Source: Sphingorhabdus sp. YGSMI21 (GTDB lineage: Bacteria; Pseudomonadota; Alphaproteobacteria; Sphingomonadales; Sphingomonadaceae). Taken from it: a stretch of DNA of 64,000 nucleotides. Location: positions 1,193,001-1,257,000 of the forward strand of contig NZ_CP022548.1 in the NCBI RefSeq assembly GCF_002776575.1, in the 5' to 3' direction. The translations under genes were made by a program, and so were the position numbers. How positions within the stretch are numbered: the stretch's first letter is position 1; the number at the start of each line of letters is the position of its first letter. Shown here piece after piece: positions 17,251-26,008 of the stretch. Under the pieces are notes generated by a model. That model searched no databases. It saw only the letters and a list, made by a program, of their open reading frames with translations, and was not told the DNA's origin.

Positions 17251-18404
17251 CAGCTCCAGTATGCATTCTGACCCCGAACCTCACGCGTAGTGCCGGCGGC
17301 GTGATAGCCGCGATCTTAGGGCAGGCCCGTGGCTTGAGCGATAAGGGACGTCCCATACGACTCGTTGGACTTGGAGAACCAGAAGACGTTGCCGGCTTAC
17401 CTATTGAACTGCATACCAAGGTTGTGCCGTACCTAAATAGTCGGGCATTCGGGCCCGCTCCGGGCTTAGAGACCGCAATTGATGCCAGTGGGGCAAATAT
17501 AGTCCATCTACACGGGCTCTGGATCAGATCAGTTTCGGTTGCAGCTCGGCGATGGAAGACAAGTCAGGCCAAACATCTCGTTCTGTCACCGCATGGCATG
17601 CTTGATCCTTGGGCGCTTGCCAATAGCCGTTGGAAGAAACGCCTCGCACTCACTGCCTTCGAATGGAAGACTTTGGAGGCAGCTGATTGCTTGCATGCGC
17701 TTAACGCAGCCGAGCTTGATGCTATCCGGGCAATGGGCTTAACATGCCCGGTCGCAGTGATTCCAAACGGTGTGGACTTGCCCAAACTTTCCGCACCCCC
17801 TCCGCCGCCATGTGGCGATGGCCGTCGAGTAATGCTTTTTCTTGGCAGGCTGCATGCCAAGAAAGGGATTGCTGAGACCCTGAAAGCTTGGGCGCATGCG
17901 ATTGCTGAACGACCTGCTTTGGCCCAAGAATGGCGCGTTGTCATCGCAGGTTGGGACGATGGAGGGCACCAAGCGGAATTAACTTCCCTTTGCGAGGCTC
18001 TGGAACTTCAAACGCATGTGGCATTTCTTGGTCCAGTCTATGGTGCAGCGAAGGCGAGTCTTCTGGCCCATTGCGATGCTTTCGTTTTGGCTTCTTATTC
18101 CGAAGGGTTACCGATGTCAGTTCTTGAGGCTTGGTCTTATCGCAAGCCTGTCTTTATGACACGAGCCTGTAACCTGCCCGAAGGTTTTGTTGCGAGTGCC
18201 GCAGTGGAGATCAATACAGATCCGTATGGGATTGCCCGTACTTTTCTTGAGCGCCTAGATCGCAAAGAATTGGAAGGATTAGCCATGAATGGACGTCGGC
18301 TTGTAGAAACACAGTTTTCTTGGACGACTGTCGGCGAGAAGCTTGACGCTCTCTATCGCTGGCTCGAAACCAGAGAACACAGGCCTGCGGAGGTAGAAAT
18401 TTGA
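17247..18404 (+). CDS. Glycosyltransferase family 4
   Basis: GT-B glycosyltransferase. The N-terminal half has the acceptor-side motif LTRSAGGVIAAILG and NIVHLHGLW, and SPHGMLDPWAL, common in WcaK/WfgS-like GT4 proteins. The C-terminal half has VMLFLGRLHAKKGIAETLKAW and the E-x7-E-type block SYSEGLPMSVLEAWSY. 385 aa is standard. ATGA overlap upstream; the stop TGA shares a TGATG with the next acyltransferase. Predicted to add a residue to the lipid-linked unit. Confidence 0.9.
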   Translation: MTAPVCILTPNLTRSAGGVIAAILGQARGLSDKGRPIRLVGLGEPEDVAGLPIELHTKVVPYLNSRAFGPAPGLETAIDASGANIVHLHGLWIRSVSVAARRWKTSQAKHLVLSPHGMLDPWALANSRWKKRLALTAFEWKTLEAADCLHALNAAELDAIRAMGLTCPVAVIPNGVDLPKLSAPPPPPCGDGRRVMLFLGRLHAKKGIAETLKAWAHAIAERPALAQEWRVVIAGWDDGGHQAELTSLCEALELQTHVAFLGPVYGAAKASLLAHCDAFVLASYSEGLPMSVLEAWSYRKPVFMTRACNLPEGFVASAAVEINTDPYGIARTFLERLDRKELEGLAMNGRRLVETQFSWTTVGEKLDALYRWLETREHRPAEVEI

Positions 18405-18982
18405 TGAGGCCCCGAGAACAAGATGGCCAGCAGGCTCATGAGGATAATTGGGTGAGCCGAAACCGTGCTGCGCAAAAGTGGACGCGCAAGGAACTGGTTG
18501 GCCGTGCGCTCTGGGGCCTGGTACAGCCAGCTTTTCGTTTCAGTCCACGACCACTCTGGGGGTGGCGGAGGTGGCTGCTACGTCGCTTCGGTGCGCAGAT
18601 AGGAGCAGATGTGCATGTTTTCCCAACAGTGCGTGTTGCCATTCCTTGGAAACTCATCCTTCGAGACTCATGTGCAATTGGTGACCACACCATTCTCTAT
18701 TCTTTAGGACCGATTACCGTGGGCGAACGGGCCACAGTATCGCAACATGCACACTTGTGCGCCGGCAGCCACGATTGGCGCGATCCGACCATGCCGCTCT
18801 TGAAGCCACCAATTACGATTGGGGCCGACGTTTGGGTTTGTGCCAACGCTTTTATTGGACCGGGAGTGGCGATCGGAAATGACGCGATCATTGGCGCATG
18901 CGCTGTGGTGATGAAAGACGTACCAACTCATTCAATCATGGTTGGTAATCCAGCCCGCCAGATCAAGAGGAGTGATATATGA
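18404..18982 (+). CDS. WcaF-type acetyltransferase
   Basis: Hexapeptide acetyltransferase of the WcaF/colanic-acid group. Signs are the N-terminal LWGLVQPAFRFSPRPLWGWRRWLLRRFGA-type region (seen here in pieces: LVQPAFRFSPRP, WGWRRWLLRRFGA), SQHAHLCAGSHDW with the catalytic histidine, and ITIGADVWVCANAFIGPGV. It lies in a TGATG junction with the GT4, so I use ATG 18404, with GGAGGT at 18389-18394; a TTG at 18401 is also in frame. The end is an ATGA overlap with the methyltransferase frame that starts at 18979. Confidence 0.87.
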   Translation: MRPREQDGQQAHEDNWVSRNRAAQKWTRKELVGRALWGLVQPAFRFSPRPLWGWRRWLLRRFGAQIGADVHVFPTVRVAIPWKLILRDSCAIGDHTILYSLGPITVGERATVSQHAHLCAGSHDWRDPTMPLLKPPITIGADVWVCANAFIGPGVAIGNDAIIGACAVVMKDVPTHSIMVGNPARQIKRSDI

Positions 18983-19612
18983 AAGATCAGGATGCGATTT
19001 CAGGTTATCGATACTCAGATGCGACGGATAGTTGTTCTCATGCCGGCGGTGAAAGCTGAACTCCGTAAGATAAACGATAGCTCTCAAGGTGGGGCGTGGC
19101 TCTTTGATTTAGGTTGTGGCAACGGTAGTGTTGCGGCGTCCATCACAAAAGAGGGATGGGAGGTGAGCGGTGTGGACCCTTCCTCCGAAGGCATTTCGGC
19201 AGCAGCAAAGACGTACCCCGATTTACATTTGAAGGAAGGGTCAGCTTATGATGATCTCGTTTCACTTTATGGCCGATTTCCGGTCGTCCTTAGCCTGGAA
19301 GTCGTTGAGCACGTCTATGCACCGCGCGAATACGCCCGTACACTCTTTGACTTGGTTGAACCCGGGGGGACGGCAATCATTTCCACGCCCTATCATGGCT
19401 ATCTCAAGAACTTGGCCATGGCCGTGACAGGCAAGATGGACAAGCATTTTACTGCACTGTGGGATCATGGGCATATCAAGTTTTGGTCGATCCCGACCCT
19501 GTCGGCACTTCTGAGTGAGGCTGGTTTCAATGACATCCGATTTGTGCGCGTCGGGCGCGTCCCGCCGTTGGCACAATCTATGATCGCCATTGCCCAAAAG
19601 CCCAAGCCCTGA
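18979..19612 (+). pseudogene. Class I SAM methyltransferase, frameshifted near the N-terminus
   Basis: The natural start is ATG 18979: it overlaps the upstream stop (ATGA) and has AAGAGGAG at 18965-18972. That frame reads MKDQDAISGYRYSDATDSCS and then meets a stop at 19057-19059. The methyltransferase continues in another frame from about 19034 (LMPAVKAELRKI) to 19612, with an intact SAM site FDLGCGNGSVAASI, VDPSSEGISAA and SLEVVEHVYAP. An alternative ATG at 18992 opens the second frame, but its first ~15 codons read out of register. A deletion within a repeated CTCATGCC-like sequence near 19035 could explain it. Either a pseudogene, a sequencing error, or a gene rescued by an internal start. 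Confidence 0.72.
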
Positions 19613-19732
19613 ACCGACTTCAAACGCGCTATAACGCCCCCTAGAAAATCCCTGAGTGCTCGACAATGCTGCTCTATGGATTTTCTTCTTGAGCCAGTTT
19701 TTCCCCAAGTTCTTTCCCAATAAAGAGACGAG

Positions 19733-20632
19733 ATGACCCTTACAGTCGTTATCCTTACCAAGAACGAAGAGCGCCACATCACGCGTGCGCTTGCGTCTGT
19801 TTCAGGCATCGCGGATCGGTGTGTTGTCGTCGACAGCGGGTCAACAGACCACACTGTAGAGCTGGCCGTAGCGCACGGCGCCGAGGTCATGAAAAACCCT
19901 TGGGTCAACTATGCAACGCAGCTAAATTGGGGCTTGGATCAACTGCCACACGACACCGAATGGGTGTTGCGCCTAGATGCAGACGAGATTGTAACACCAG
20001 AACTCTTGACAGAAATCACGCAAAAGCTCCGTGAGCTAGGGCCTCAAATCGAAGGAGTATACGTATCGAGGCGAATGACGTTTTTGCGCCGTCCGATCAA
20101 CTGGGGCGGCGTATTTCCAGTCCGCGTTTTACGGATATTCCGCTATGGCAAAGGTCGCTGTGAAAACCGGTGGATGGATGAACATATCCAAGTGGAGGGA
20201 GCAACGGCGGAGTTTGATGGGGAGATTATTGACGATAATCTCAATTCGCTTTCTTGGTGGACTGAGAAGCACAACTCCTATGCGAGCCGTGAAGTCGTCG
20301 ATGTCTTGAACCTCGAATATGGCTTCATGCCCCATGAGACAATCGCCAACTTGCAGAGCGGGCAACAGGCCGGTGTGAAGCGCTGGCTAAAAGAAAAGGT
20401 TTATGCAAGGCTTCCCGGCGGGCTCAGGGCATTCGTTTATTTCTTCTATCGATACATCGTCCGTCTGGGCTTCCTCGACGGAAGTGAAGGGGCTGCCTTT
20501 CATGTGCTTCAAGGCTTTTGGTACCGCTATCTTGTCGATGCCAAACTGTTTGAAGTCAAAAAATATATGGAGCGAACCGGCTCTGATGTCGTCACGGCAA
20601 TTGACCATGTGCTTGGCATTAAGGTTCAATAA
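19733..20632 (+). CDS. Glycosyltransferase family 2 (WaaE/KdtX-like)
   Basis: Inverting GT-A glycosyltransferase. N-terminal motifs are TVVILTKNEERHITRAL, CVVVDSGSTDHTVELA and VLRLDADE, the DxD-type metal/nucleotide-sugar site. The C-terminal part, with GRCENRWMDEHIQVEG and INWGGVFPVRVLRIF-like residues, is typical of WaaE-like GT2 enzymes. 299 aa. It is separated from the frameshifted methyltransferase by 120 bases of non-coding sequence, so may be expressed more weakly or separately. Last EPS gene before the integrase block; it converges with the integrase. Confidence 0.9.
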   Translation: MTLTVVILTKNEERHITRALASVSGIADRCVVVDSGSTDHTVELAVAHGAEVMKNPWVNYATQLNWGLDQLPHDTEWVLRLDADEIVTPELLTEITQKLRELGPQIEGVYVSRRMTFLRRPINWGGVFPVRVLRIFRYGKGRCENRWMDEHIQVEGATAEFDGEIIDDNLNSLSWWTEKHNSYASREVVDVLNLEYGFMPHETIANLQSGQQAGVKRWLKEKVYARLPGGLRAFVYFFYRYIVRLGFLDGSEGAAFHVLQGFWYRYLVDAKLFEVKKYMERTGSDVVTAIDHVLGIKVQ

Positions 20633-20688
20633 GGACATGCTGTTCGGCGCTGTCTGATGCCTTCGGTAACGATCAAAACATTCGTCCA

Positions 20689-21612
20689 CTAAGCCTCTCC
20701 AATTCTATTCCATCGCCGCTCATGCATGCTCGCCGCTGAAGCATTCTCCACATAGCGGGCGAGCACCGCATAAGTCCGCCACCCGCCAGCCTGCATGATG
20801 CCTAGGGTGTCGAACCCGGCCACCATCATATCCTGCGCAGCCCCCACACGCATCGAATGGCCCGATAAAGCGCGCACCGTTGCTGGTTCAAGCCCAGCCC
20901 TCTTTGCGGCGGCTTTGATCAGCCGGCGAATGGATGTTGTGTCCAAGGGCCGGTCCGATAATTTGCGCGTGTGCAGGCCGCGAAACAGCGGCCCCTCTTG
21001 ACGATCTGCCGCGCTCAGCCAGGCGTTCAGGCGCGTGACCGTGGCTATAGAGAGATAGGCGATCCGCCCATCGCCGAAGGGATAGGACTTGGCTGTCGGA
21101 ATCCGTATTCTCGAGCGATCCTCATTCAGATGCTGGACCTGCATGGCGGCCAATTCATAGCTCCGGCATAGCGTATCATAGCCGACGCTCAGCAGCGCCG
21201 CGTCCCGCAGCCCGCTCAAACTGCCGGGGCACGCTGCAACAATCTTCTCTAACAGTTCACGCGTAAGCCCTGCCGATTGTTTCGGCCGTCGGTGGCGGGC
21301 GCGCCGGGCGCGCCGCAGGGCCAGATAAACCGCGCTGTTGTCGGTTGGTGAGGGCAGATCCGCCATCCGGTGCGCAAACTTGATCGCGTCGACGCGGTGC
21401 TTGATGGTCGATATCGCCCTGGTTCCGAGCTGAGTATCGACAAAATCGGCGATCGTTTGTGGGGCTGCAGGGAGCCAGCCCAATGCGCGACTGGCACACC
21501 ACGCTTGAAAATGTTTTAGATCGTTGCGATAGCCACGCAGCGTATTTTCCGAATATGCTCCTTCGCAGCGGGCGAACATGCCGTCCATTTGAGATTGATC
21601 GGAGAGACTCAT
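20689..21612 (-). CDS. Tyrosine recombinase / phage-type integrase
   Basis: Site-specific recombinase. The N-terminal SAM-like core-binding region is residues ~10-110 and the catalytic domain ~115-300. Likely catalytic residues are Arg150 (YDTLCRSYE), His252 and Arg255 (GHSMR), Trp278 and the nucleophile Tyr287 (ARYVEN), so it looks intact. It converges with the GT2 gene and diverges from an XRE regulator across a 15-base palindrome. No phage structural or plasmid genes accompany it here; the block 20.7-23.2 kb may be a small mobile island or remnant. Confidence 0.9.
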   Translation of the reverse strand: MSLSDQSQMDGMFARCEGAYSENTLRGYRNDLKHFQAWCASRALGWLPAAPQTIADFVDTQLGTRAISTIKHRVDAIKFAHRMADLPSPTDNSAVYLALRRARRARHRRPKQSAGLTRELLEKIVAACPGSLSGLRDAALLSVGYDTLCRSYELAAMQVQHLNEDRSRIRIPTAKSYPFGDGRIAYLSIATVTRLNAWLSAADRQEGPLFRGLHTRKLSDRPLDTTSIRRLIKAAAKRAGLEPATVRALSGHSMRVGAAQDMMVAGFDTLGIMQAGGWRTYAVLARYVENASAASMHERRWNRIGEA

Positions 21613-21614
21613 GT

Positions 21615-21629
21615 GTACTAAAATAGTAC
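21615..21629 (+). promoter_or_regulatory. Palindromic operator between integrase and XRE regulator
   Basis: GTACTA-AAA-TAGTAC, a perfect 6-base inverted repeat with a 3-base spacer, 2 bases upstream of the integrase start codon on the other strand and 17 bases before the preferred XRE start (21647). A likely binding site for the adjacent XRE regulator, controlling both divergent genes. Inference from position and symmetry. Confidence 0.5.
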
Positions 21630-21646
21630 CTAATAAGCGAGAGTCA

Positions 21647-21880
21647 ATGATTTCTTCTTGTCAAATACGCGGTGCGCGAGGGCTTCTAAAAATTAGTGCA
21701 AGCGATCTTGCCGAGTTGGCGGGAGTAACATGGAAGACAGTGCAACGTTTTGAAGCGTCCTCGGGCGTCCCGCCCTCTCGCAGCGGAACACTCGAGCGCG
21801 TAAAAGCCGCGCTCGAAGGCGCCGGTATCGAGTTCATTGGCGATCCGGTAACCTCGCCCGGCGTTCGTCTGCGCCGATAG
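21647..21880 (+). CDS. Small XRE-family helix-turn-helix regulator
   Basis: 77-residue DNA-binding protein that is almost only an HTH domain: RGLLKISASDLAELAGVTWK, then KTVQRFEASSG (recognition helix), and a short tail VKAALEGAGIEFIGDPV typical of small XRE regulators in alphaproteobacteria. I choose ATG 21647, with GAGAG just upstream; an earlier ATG at 21611 would place the palindrome inside the coding region. Divergent from the integrase. Probably controls the integrase and itself. Confidence 0.75.
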   Translation: MISSCQIRGARGLLKISASDLAELAGVTWKTVQRFEASSGVPPSRSGTLERVKAALEGAGIEFIGDPVTSPGVRLRR

Positions 21881-21896
21881 AAAGCTCCACGCTACA

Positions 21897-22253
21897 ATGT
21901 TTTCCAACCTGCTTCCGCTGCATCGCGTTGTGCGGCTCCTGTTCTGGGCCGCCGCTGCATTTGCGCTGCTCATGGCTAGCCTGCCGCAGGTAGTCGCCTT
22001 GCCTGGCGACCCCAACGACAAGCTGCTGCATATTCTAGCTTTTGCAGTCCTCGCGCTACTCGCGGCATTTGCCTACCCGCGCACCAGGTTGCTCATTATT
22101 CTGGCCGGCTTGAGCAGTTTTGGCGCCTTGATCGAATTCGTCCAGTTGATCCCTACGCTTAACCGAGAAGCTGACTGGATCGACTGGGCCGCCGACACGC
22201 TTGCAGCCGCCGCCGTGCTTGGCTGTGTCTTTCTGCTGCGCCGTCTGCGTTGA
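21897..22253 (+). CDS. VanZ-like membrane protein
   Basis: 118-residue protein with four predicted transmembrane helices. The VanZ-like signature is visible: KLLHILAFAVLALLAAF (span 2 with the DK-LLH start), then GALIEFVQLIP and READWIDWAADTLAA, where the aspartates are conserved in the family. Biochemical role is unknown; VanZ-like proteins are sometimes found in or near envelope-polysaccharide loci. It begins 16 bases after the XRE gene and could belong either to the mobile block or to the EPS locus. Confidence 0.72.
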   Translation: MFSNLLPLHRVVRLLFWAAAAFALLMASLPQVVALPGDPNDKLLHILAFAVLALLAAFAYPRTRLLIILAGLSSFGALIEFVQLIPTLNREADWIDWAADTLAAAAVLGCVFLLRRLR

Positions 22254-22274
22254 CGCGCTGCAGCGCGGTGTACC

Positions 22275-22549
22275 TCAACTGATCTCGCGCAGTGTTTCAC
22301 GCGCTTCGCGAATCAGTTGCATCAGTTCCCTACGCTCCTTGAGCATCTCGCGGGTGAATCCGTGCTTCAGCGCGTTCTGATTGCCCTTGGGAGCACCAGA
22401 TCCGCCGTCGCCGCCATGCATCCGGCAGCGCTTTTGTCGCTGACCGCGGGCGAAAGGCAGGCGGATCCCTTGCGGGTTTTCGCGCCGCAGCGAGGACTTG
22501 CCGCCATTGGCATGGTGTTGCGCTGGTAATCGCTGACCTTCTTCTTCAT
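22275..22549 (-). pseudogene. Small HGG/GAPKGN-motif protein, frameshifted
   Basis: The first half reads from ATG 22549: MKKKVSDYQRN, SPRCGAKTRKGSACLSPA. The second half lies in another frame: KRCRMHGG, GSGAPKGNQNALKHG, ending at 22275. Together they look like the small 'RCGAKTRKG...HGG..GAPKGN.NALKHG' protein seen near phage-type genes. The switch falls at a run of four A's (complement of about 22431-22434); one missing A would restore a single ~90-residue frame. A true frameshift or a homopolymer error are equally possible. Function unknown. Confidence 0.6.
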
Positions 22550-22644
22550 TTGCTGCTCTTGCGAGCCGGTTGTTTCGCGCGCGCGGGGGTCGCGAGAGGA
22601 TTGGGCAGCGGGACCCCGTTATCTGGCGCGTCCTGCAGTGCGCG

Positions 22645-23220
22645 TTAGGCAGAGGCGGCCTTGCTCGGCGATGGCGCTGAGCCATCGACATTGCCAACGA
22701 TTGCCTGGCCGCCAGCGTGAACATTCACATGTTCAACGGTGATTTTCTGCTGCCCCCGGATGCGATGTTTCGCGAGCACTTCCATCTGGCGGGTATAGAT
22801 CTGCAGCAGCTTTGGGGCATGCTTGAGATTGCTATCACGCCCTTCGAAGGACTGCTCGGGCGACATCGCGCACCGCAGACATTCCATAACCGTTTCATGA
22901 GTTGCCACCATCTGGGCGGCTAGCATGCCCTCAAGCCCGTCGGTCGGTTTGATTGCGGCAATAGCGGCAATCGTCGCCATGATGGCATCATTCTGATCCT
23001 TTCCCTTCCGCACCCAGACACTTGCCAGTACATGGTCCAGCAAGCGGGTTTGTAGAGACTCAAAATCACTGCCCGTCGCATCTTTCATCATTTTCTTGAC
23101 GGCGGAATTGTTCGATGCGCCCAAATCAGCCTTTTCGCTCGTGTCGGGAGGGTCCTTTTCGGCAGTCAGTTCCGGCTTTTTGGCCAAGGTCTTTCTCCAG
23201 CTGAACGGCCACATTAGCAC
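22645..23220 (-). CDS. Conserved hypothetical protein
   Basis: 191 residues, not assigned to a function. The N-terminus is charged and probably disordered (MLMWPFSWRKT, then many K/E/D). A helical core follows (residues ~45-150, MVATHETVMECLRCAM, APKLLQIYTRQMEVLAKHR), and the tail has VEHVNVHAGGQAIVGNV. That tail motif is shared by proteins that neighbour the small HGG/GAPKGN protein in sphingomonads, so the pair is probably a unit on this mobile block. No membrane span or catalytic motif is visible. Confidence 0.65.
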   Translation of the reverse strand: MLMWPFSWRKTLAKKPELTAEKDPPDTSEKADLGASNNSAVKKMMKDATGSDFESLQTRLLDHVLASVWVRKGKDQNDAIMATIAAIAAIKPTDGLEGMLAAQMVATHETVMECLRCAMSPEQSFEGRDSNLKHAPKLLQIYTRQMEVLAKHRIRGQQKITVEHVNVHAGGQAIVGNVDGSAPSPSKAASA

Positions 23221-23573
23221 AGACCGGGTAAAACACGGAGCCGAAAAGACGTGATTTTTCTACTGTGCAGGGGGTTGAATCAAGATAAACCTTTTGACCC
23301 TACCCCCTCCTACACATCTTGAGGGAGGCCTCGCGCGATAACACCACATGTCAGGCAGAGTTTGGCCGCGCTCAGAAGATCAAATCTGAGAGATATCGAT
23401 TGTTGGTCCCGAAGCGAATTTCCTGGACAGAGGGTCTGTTGAAAGGGCTGATGCAGCAAAGCCCTACAATTCTGTTTGACTCTCAATCCATACCACACCA
23501 TCGAATCTAGAGGCAAATCCACAGGAAAATCCAAAGCCTCTCGCAATTTGTGTTCAAGATTATGTAGACCCTG
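23221..23573. other. Gene-free stretch between the mobile block and the ligase gene
   Basis: 353 bases. Short frames on both strands overlap here, but none has a plausible start, composition or motif. It must hold the promoter of the O-antigen-ligase-like gene if that gene is not read from far upstream. No convincing -35/-10 pair, terminator or repeat was found by eye. Confidence 0.5.
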
Positions 23574-24995
23574 ATGAATGATAAGAAAATCAACGGCGCA
23601 AAGCACAATCGCGATATTATGGACCGCGCCCCGTTGGTTGTGCTTGGCGTATTTGTAGCTGCTGTTTGCCTTTTGGGGGGCAGCGCACGCGGTGATGCGG
23701 CGCAACTGGTTTTCTTAAGGCCGATCTGTTGCTTGTTTGTCGGTTACGGAATTTACCGTTTAGGATCGCAAAAAGTTAAAGGGCTTGTGCCGCTATACGC
23801 GGGCCTTGGAATCATGGGTGGATTGATGATCATCCAAATGATCCCGCTGCCATATGCAATATGGTCCGAACTTCCGGGCCGTGAGGTGGTTGTAAATCTT
23901 GACGCTGCCGGCGGCCTCACAGGATTGTGGCGATCTATTTCGTTATCTCAGTCTAGAACTGGCAATTCTTTGGCTAGCCTGATAGTCCCGTTGGCGGCTG
24001 TTTTGCTATTCCATATATATCCTAACCAACGCAAAAAAGACCTCCTTGCGGTGATAATTATCATCGCGGTCGGCAATGCAATGCTTGGTATTTTACAGCT
24101 ACTTGGGCCTAGCGGCGGAGCTCTCTATTTTTATGAGTTCACAAATCCATCAGATGCGGTTGGTTTTTTCGCGAACCGAAATCACTCGAGCGTGTTTTCA
24201 GGTTTGTCGTTGCTGCTCATCAGCTATTTTTATGCGCAAAGATGGCATGTCTTCCGGTTCTCTGGAGCATATACCAATATATTTTTGGCAACGGTTTATA
24301 TCGTCATATTCCTGTCTATCCTTATAAACGGATCGCGAGCCGGACTTCTTTGCTGCGGAATAGCTCTCTTTGTTGGATTGATACTTTTTAACCTCAATCC
24401 CCTCGGAACTGTGCGCTATAAAGGAAGGCGAGTGAAAAAAATTAGCTCTATCGTCGGCTCGATTGCTATTATTATGTTTAGCGCTACTCTGATATTGCTG
24501 TTTTTTGTATCGGACCGGCTACCTGCTTTCAGCCGCCTTATCGAGAGCGATCCTATGTCGGATCTACGGACAGAGGCGATGCCGACCCTTTTTGAAATGA
24601 TTGGATCCTATTGGCCTGTTGGATCTGGATTTGGTACCTTCGATAAGGTCTATTTTATTCACGAACGAAACGAATTGCTGATGCCTAGTTATTTCAATCA
24701 GGCACATAATGACTGGCTTCAAATTCTTATCGAAGGGGGCGCTCCGGTCGCCTTGTTGGTTGTTGTTGGCATCGCTTGGTACATCATCAATGTTTTCAAG
24801 CTTTTTTTTGCGACGTCAAATAACGCGAGCCATTTGTTTGTCGGGTTCGGGACTATGGCTATTCTCGGCATTGCCAGTTTTGTGGATTACCCTCTGAGAA
24901 CGCCAATATTCAGCGCTGTCACTATCTGGATCGTGGCTTTCCTGTTTACCGCCCGGCACAATCTGGCATCATTCGGCGTTAGCCCGCAAACATAG
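23574..24995 (+). CDS. O-antigen ligase family protein (WaaL/Wzy-type)
   Basis: 473-residue polytopic membrane protein with about 10-11 spans and a big periplasmic loop near residues 320-390. The Wzy_C/WaaL signature is present: SVFSGLSLLLISYF with NRNHSSV (the conserved N-x-H-S motif, residues ~195-205), NGSRAGLL (arginine-containing motif) and the late HNDWLQILIEGGAP. It may act as ligase or as a second polymerase for the EPS; 13264 encodes another candidate polymerase. It is read in the same direction as the EPS genes after the mobile block. Confidence 0.85.
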   Translation: MNDKKINGAKHNRDIMDRAPLVVLGVFVAAVCLLGGSARGDAAQLVFLRPICCLFVGYGIYRLGSQKVKGLVPLYAGLGIMGGLMIIQMIPLPYAIWSELPGREVVVNLDAAGGLTGLWRSISLSQSRTGNSLASLIVPLAAVLLFHIYPNQRKKDLLAVIIIIAVGNAMLGILQLLGPSGGALYFYEFTNPSDAVGFFANRNHSSVFSGLSLLLISYFYAQRWHVFRFSGAYTNIFLATVYIVIFLSILINGSRAGLLCCGIALFVGLILFNLNPLGTVRYKGRRVKKISSIVGSIAIIMFSATLILLFFVSDRLPAFSRLIESDPMSDLRTEAMPTLFEMIGSYWPVGSGFGTFDKVYFIHERNELLMPSYFNQAHNDWLQILIEGGAPVALLVVVGIAWYIINVFKLFFATSNNASHLFVGFGTMAILGIASFVDYPLRTPIFSAVTIWIVAFLFTARHNLASFGVSPQT

Positions 24996-25061
24996 ATTAC
25001 GGATTTTGTTGGCAGCCAGCGAGCTACGGGCGCCGCGAACAGGCTGAACCACTGCAGGTCA

Positions 25062-25080
25062 TTGGTCCGTTAGGGACCAA
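25062..25080 (+). other. Hairpin between ligase-like gene and wza
   Basis: TTGGTCC-GTTAG-GGACCAA, a 7-base-pair stem with a 5-base loop, 67 bases past the ligase stop. No U-tract follows, so it is not a classic terminator; it may stabilise mRNA or be chance. It lies in a 292-base gap (24996-25287) that probably carries the promoter for the export genes. Confidence 0.3.
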
Positions 25081-25287
25081 CCCACATTTGCGGCAATGCT
25101 CCCTGCTTGTCCAGTCCGGCGCATAATCAGAGGCGGACATGAATAGTCATGTTTTTGATAGAATTCCAGCAAATGAATTTGGCCAGTCCCGGGCCTTCCG
25201 TTCGTCTGAAATACTCATCGTTCAAGGTTGCCTAATCGGATATTGCTGGCTACGGGATAACTCAATCGTTTGTTTTTGAGAGTGGAA

Positions 25288-25995
25288 ATGAAAATCCAAT
25301 TGAAACAATTGTTCATTTTGGCGGTATCGGGGGCTCTGTTGAGCGCTTGCGCAACCTCACCAATCGGTTCGTCGAGGGACATCGAACTGACGACATTGGA
25401 GGAGCTTCCTGCGAACAATGTCGGGACGCCCTATTCCGTCCGACCGCTTGAAACTCTGGAGATTGCCGTTTTCGGTTCGGAACTGCTGACCGGCACCTAT
25501 CTTCCGGATGAACAAGGACGGCTGAATTTCCCTCTGATCGGTCTTGTCGATACGGATGGCCTGACGCCCTCCGGTGTCGAAGATGTGATCGAGGACAAGT
25601 TGCGCGGTAAATATATTCTCAACCCGCAGGTTACCGTTCGCCCGACCAAATTGCCGGAGCTGACCGTTTCGATCGGGGGAGAGGTGAAGAAACCGGGAAC
25701 CTATATGTCCTCCAATTCGCAAACCCTGCTCCGTGCCGTCTACAACGCGGGTGGCTTGTCAGATTATGCAAAATCCCAAGAGGTCCTAATATCACGTACC
25801 GTAGGAGGCCAGAAATATATCGGCGCCTACAATCTCCAGGCGATCGAGCGTGGGAATTATCCGGATCCCGCCATCTATCCAAATGACGTTATTTCCGTCG
25901 GTGATTCCCCTTCAAAACGCTTCCTCCAGGCTATTCTGGCGTATATCCCCCTTCTTTCTACGACTGCGATCATGATCGACAGAGTAGGGCGATAG
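25288..25995 (+). CDS. Outer-membrane polysaccharide export lipoprotein (Wza-type)
   Basis: Predicted outer-membrane EPS export channel. A lipoprotein signal is clear: MKIQLKQLFILAVSGALLSAC with the lipobox LSAC (Cys21). The Poly_export domain follows (SVRPLETLEIAVFGSELLTG, residues ~47-66), then SLBB-like beta-grasp modules (LTVSIGGEVKKPGTYMSS). At about 235 residues it is shorter than E. coli Wza, as usual in alphaproteobacteria. ATG 25288 is chosen over the TTG at 25270 since it directly precedes the signal peptide. The C-terminus (AILAYIPLLSTTAIMIDRVGR) is a likely amphipathic membrane-spanning helix. wzc follows after 13 bases. Confidence 0.92.
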   Translation: MKIQLKQLFILAVSGALLSACATSPIGSSRDIELTTLEELPANNVGTPYSVRPLETLEIAVFGSELLTGTYLPDEQGRLNFPLIGLVDTDGLTPSGVEDVIEDKLRGKYILNPQVTVRPTKLPELTVSIGGEVKKPGTYMSSNSQTLLRAVYNAGGLSDYAKSQEVLISRTVGGQKYIGAYNLQAIERGNYPDPAIYPNDVISVGDSPSKRFLQAILAYIPLLSTTAIMIDRVGR

Positions 25996-26008
25996 GCTAA
26001 TAAAGATT

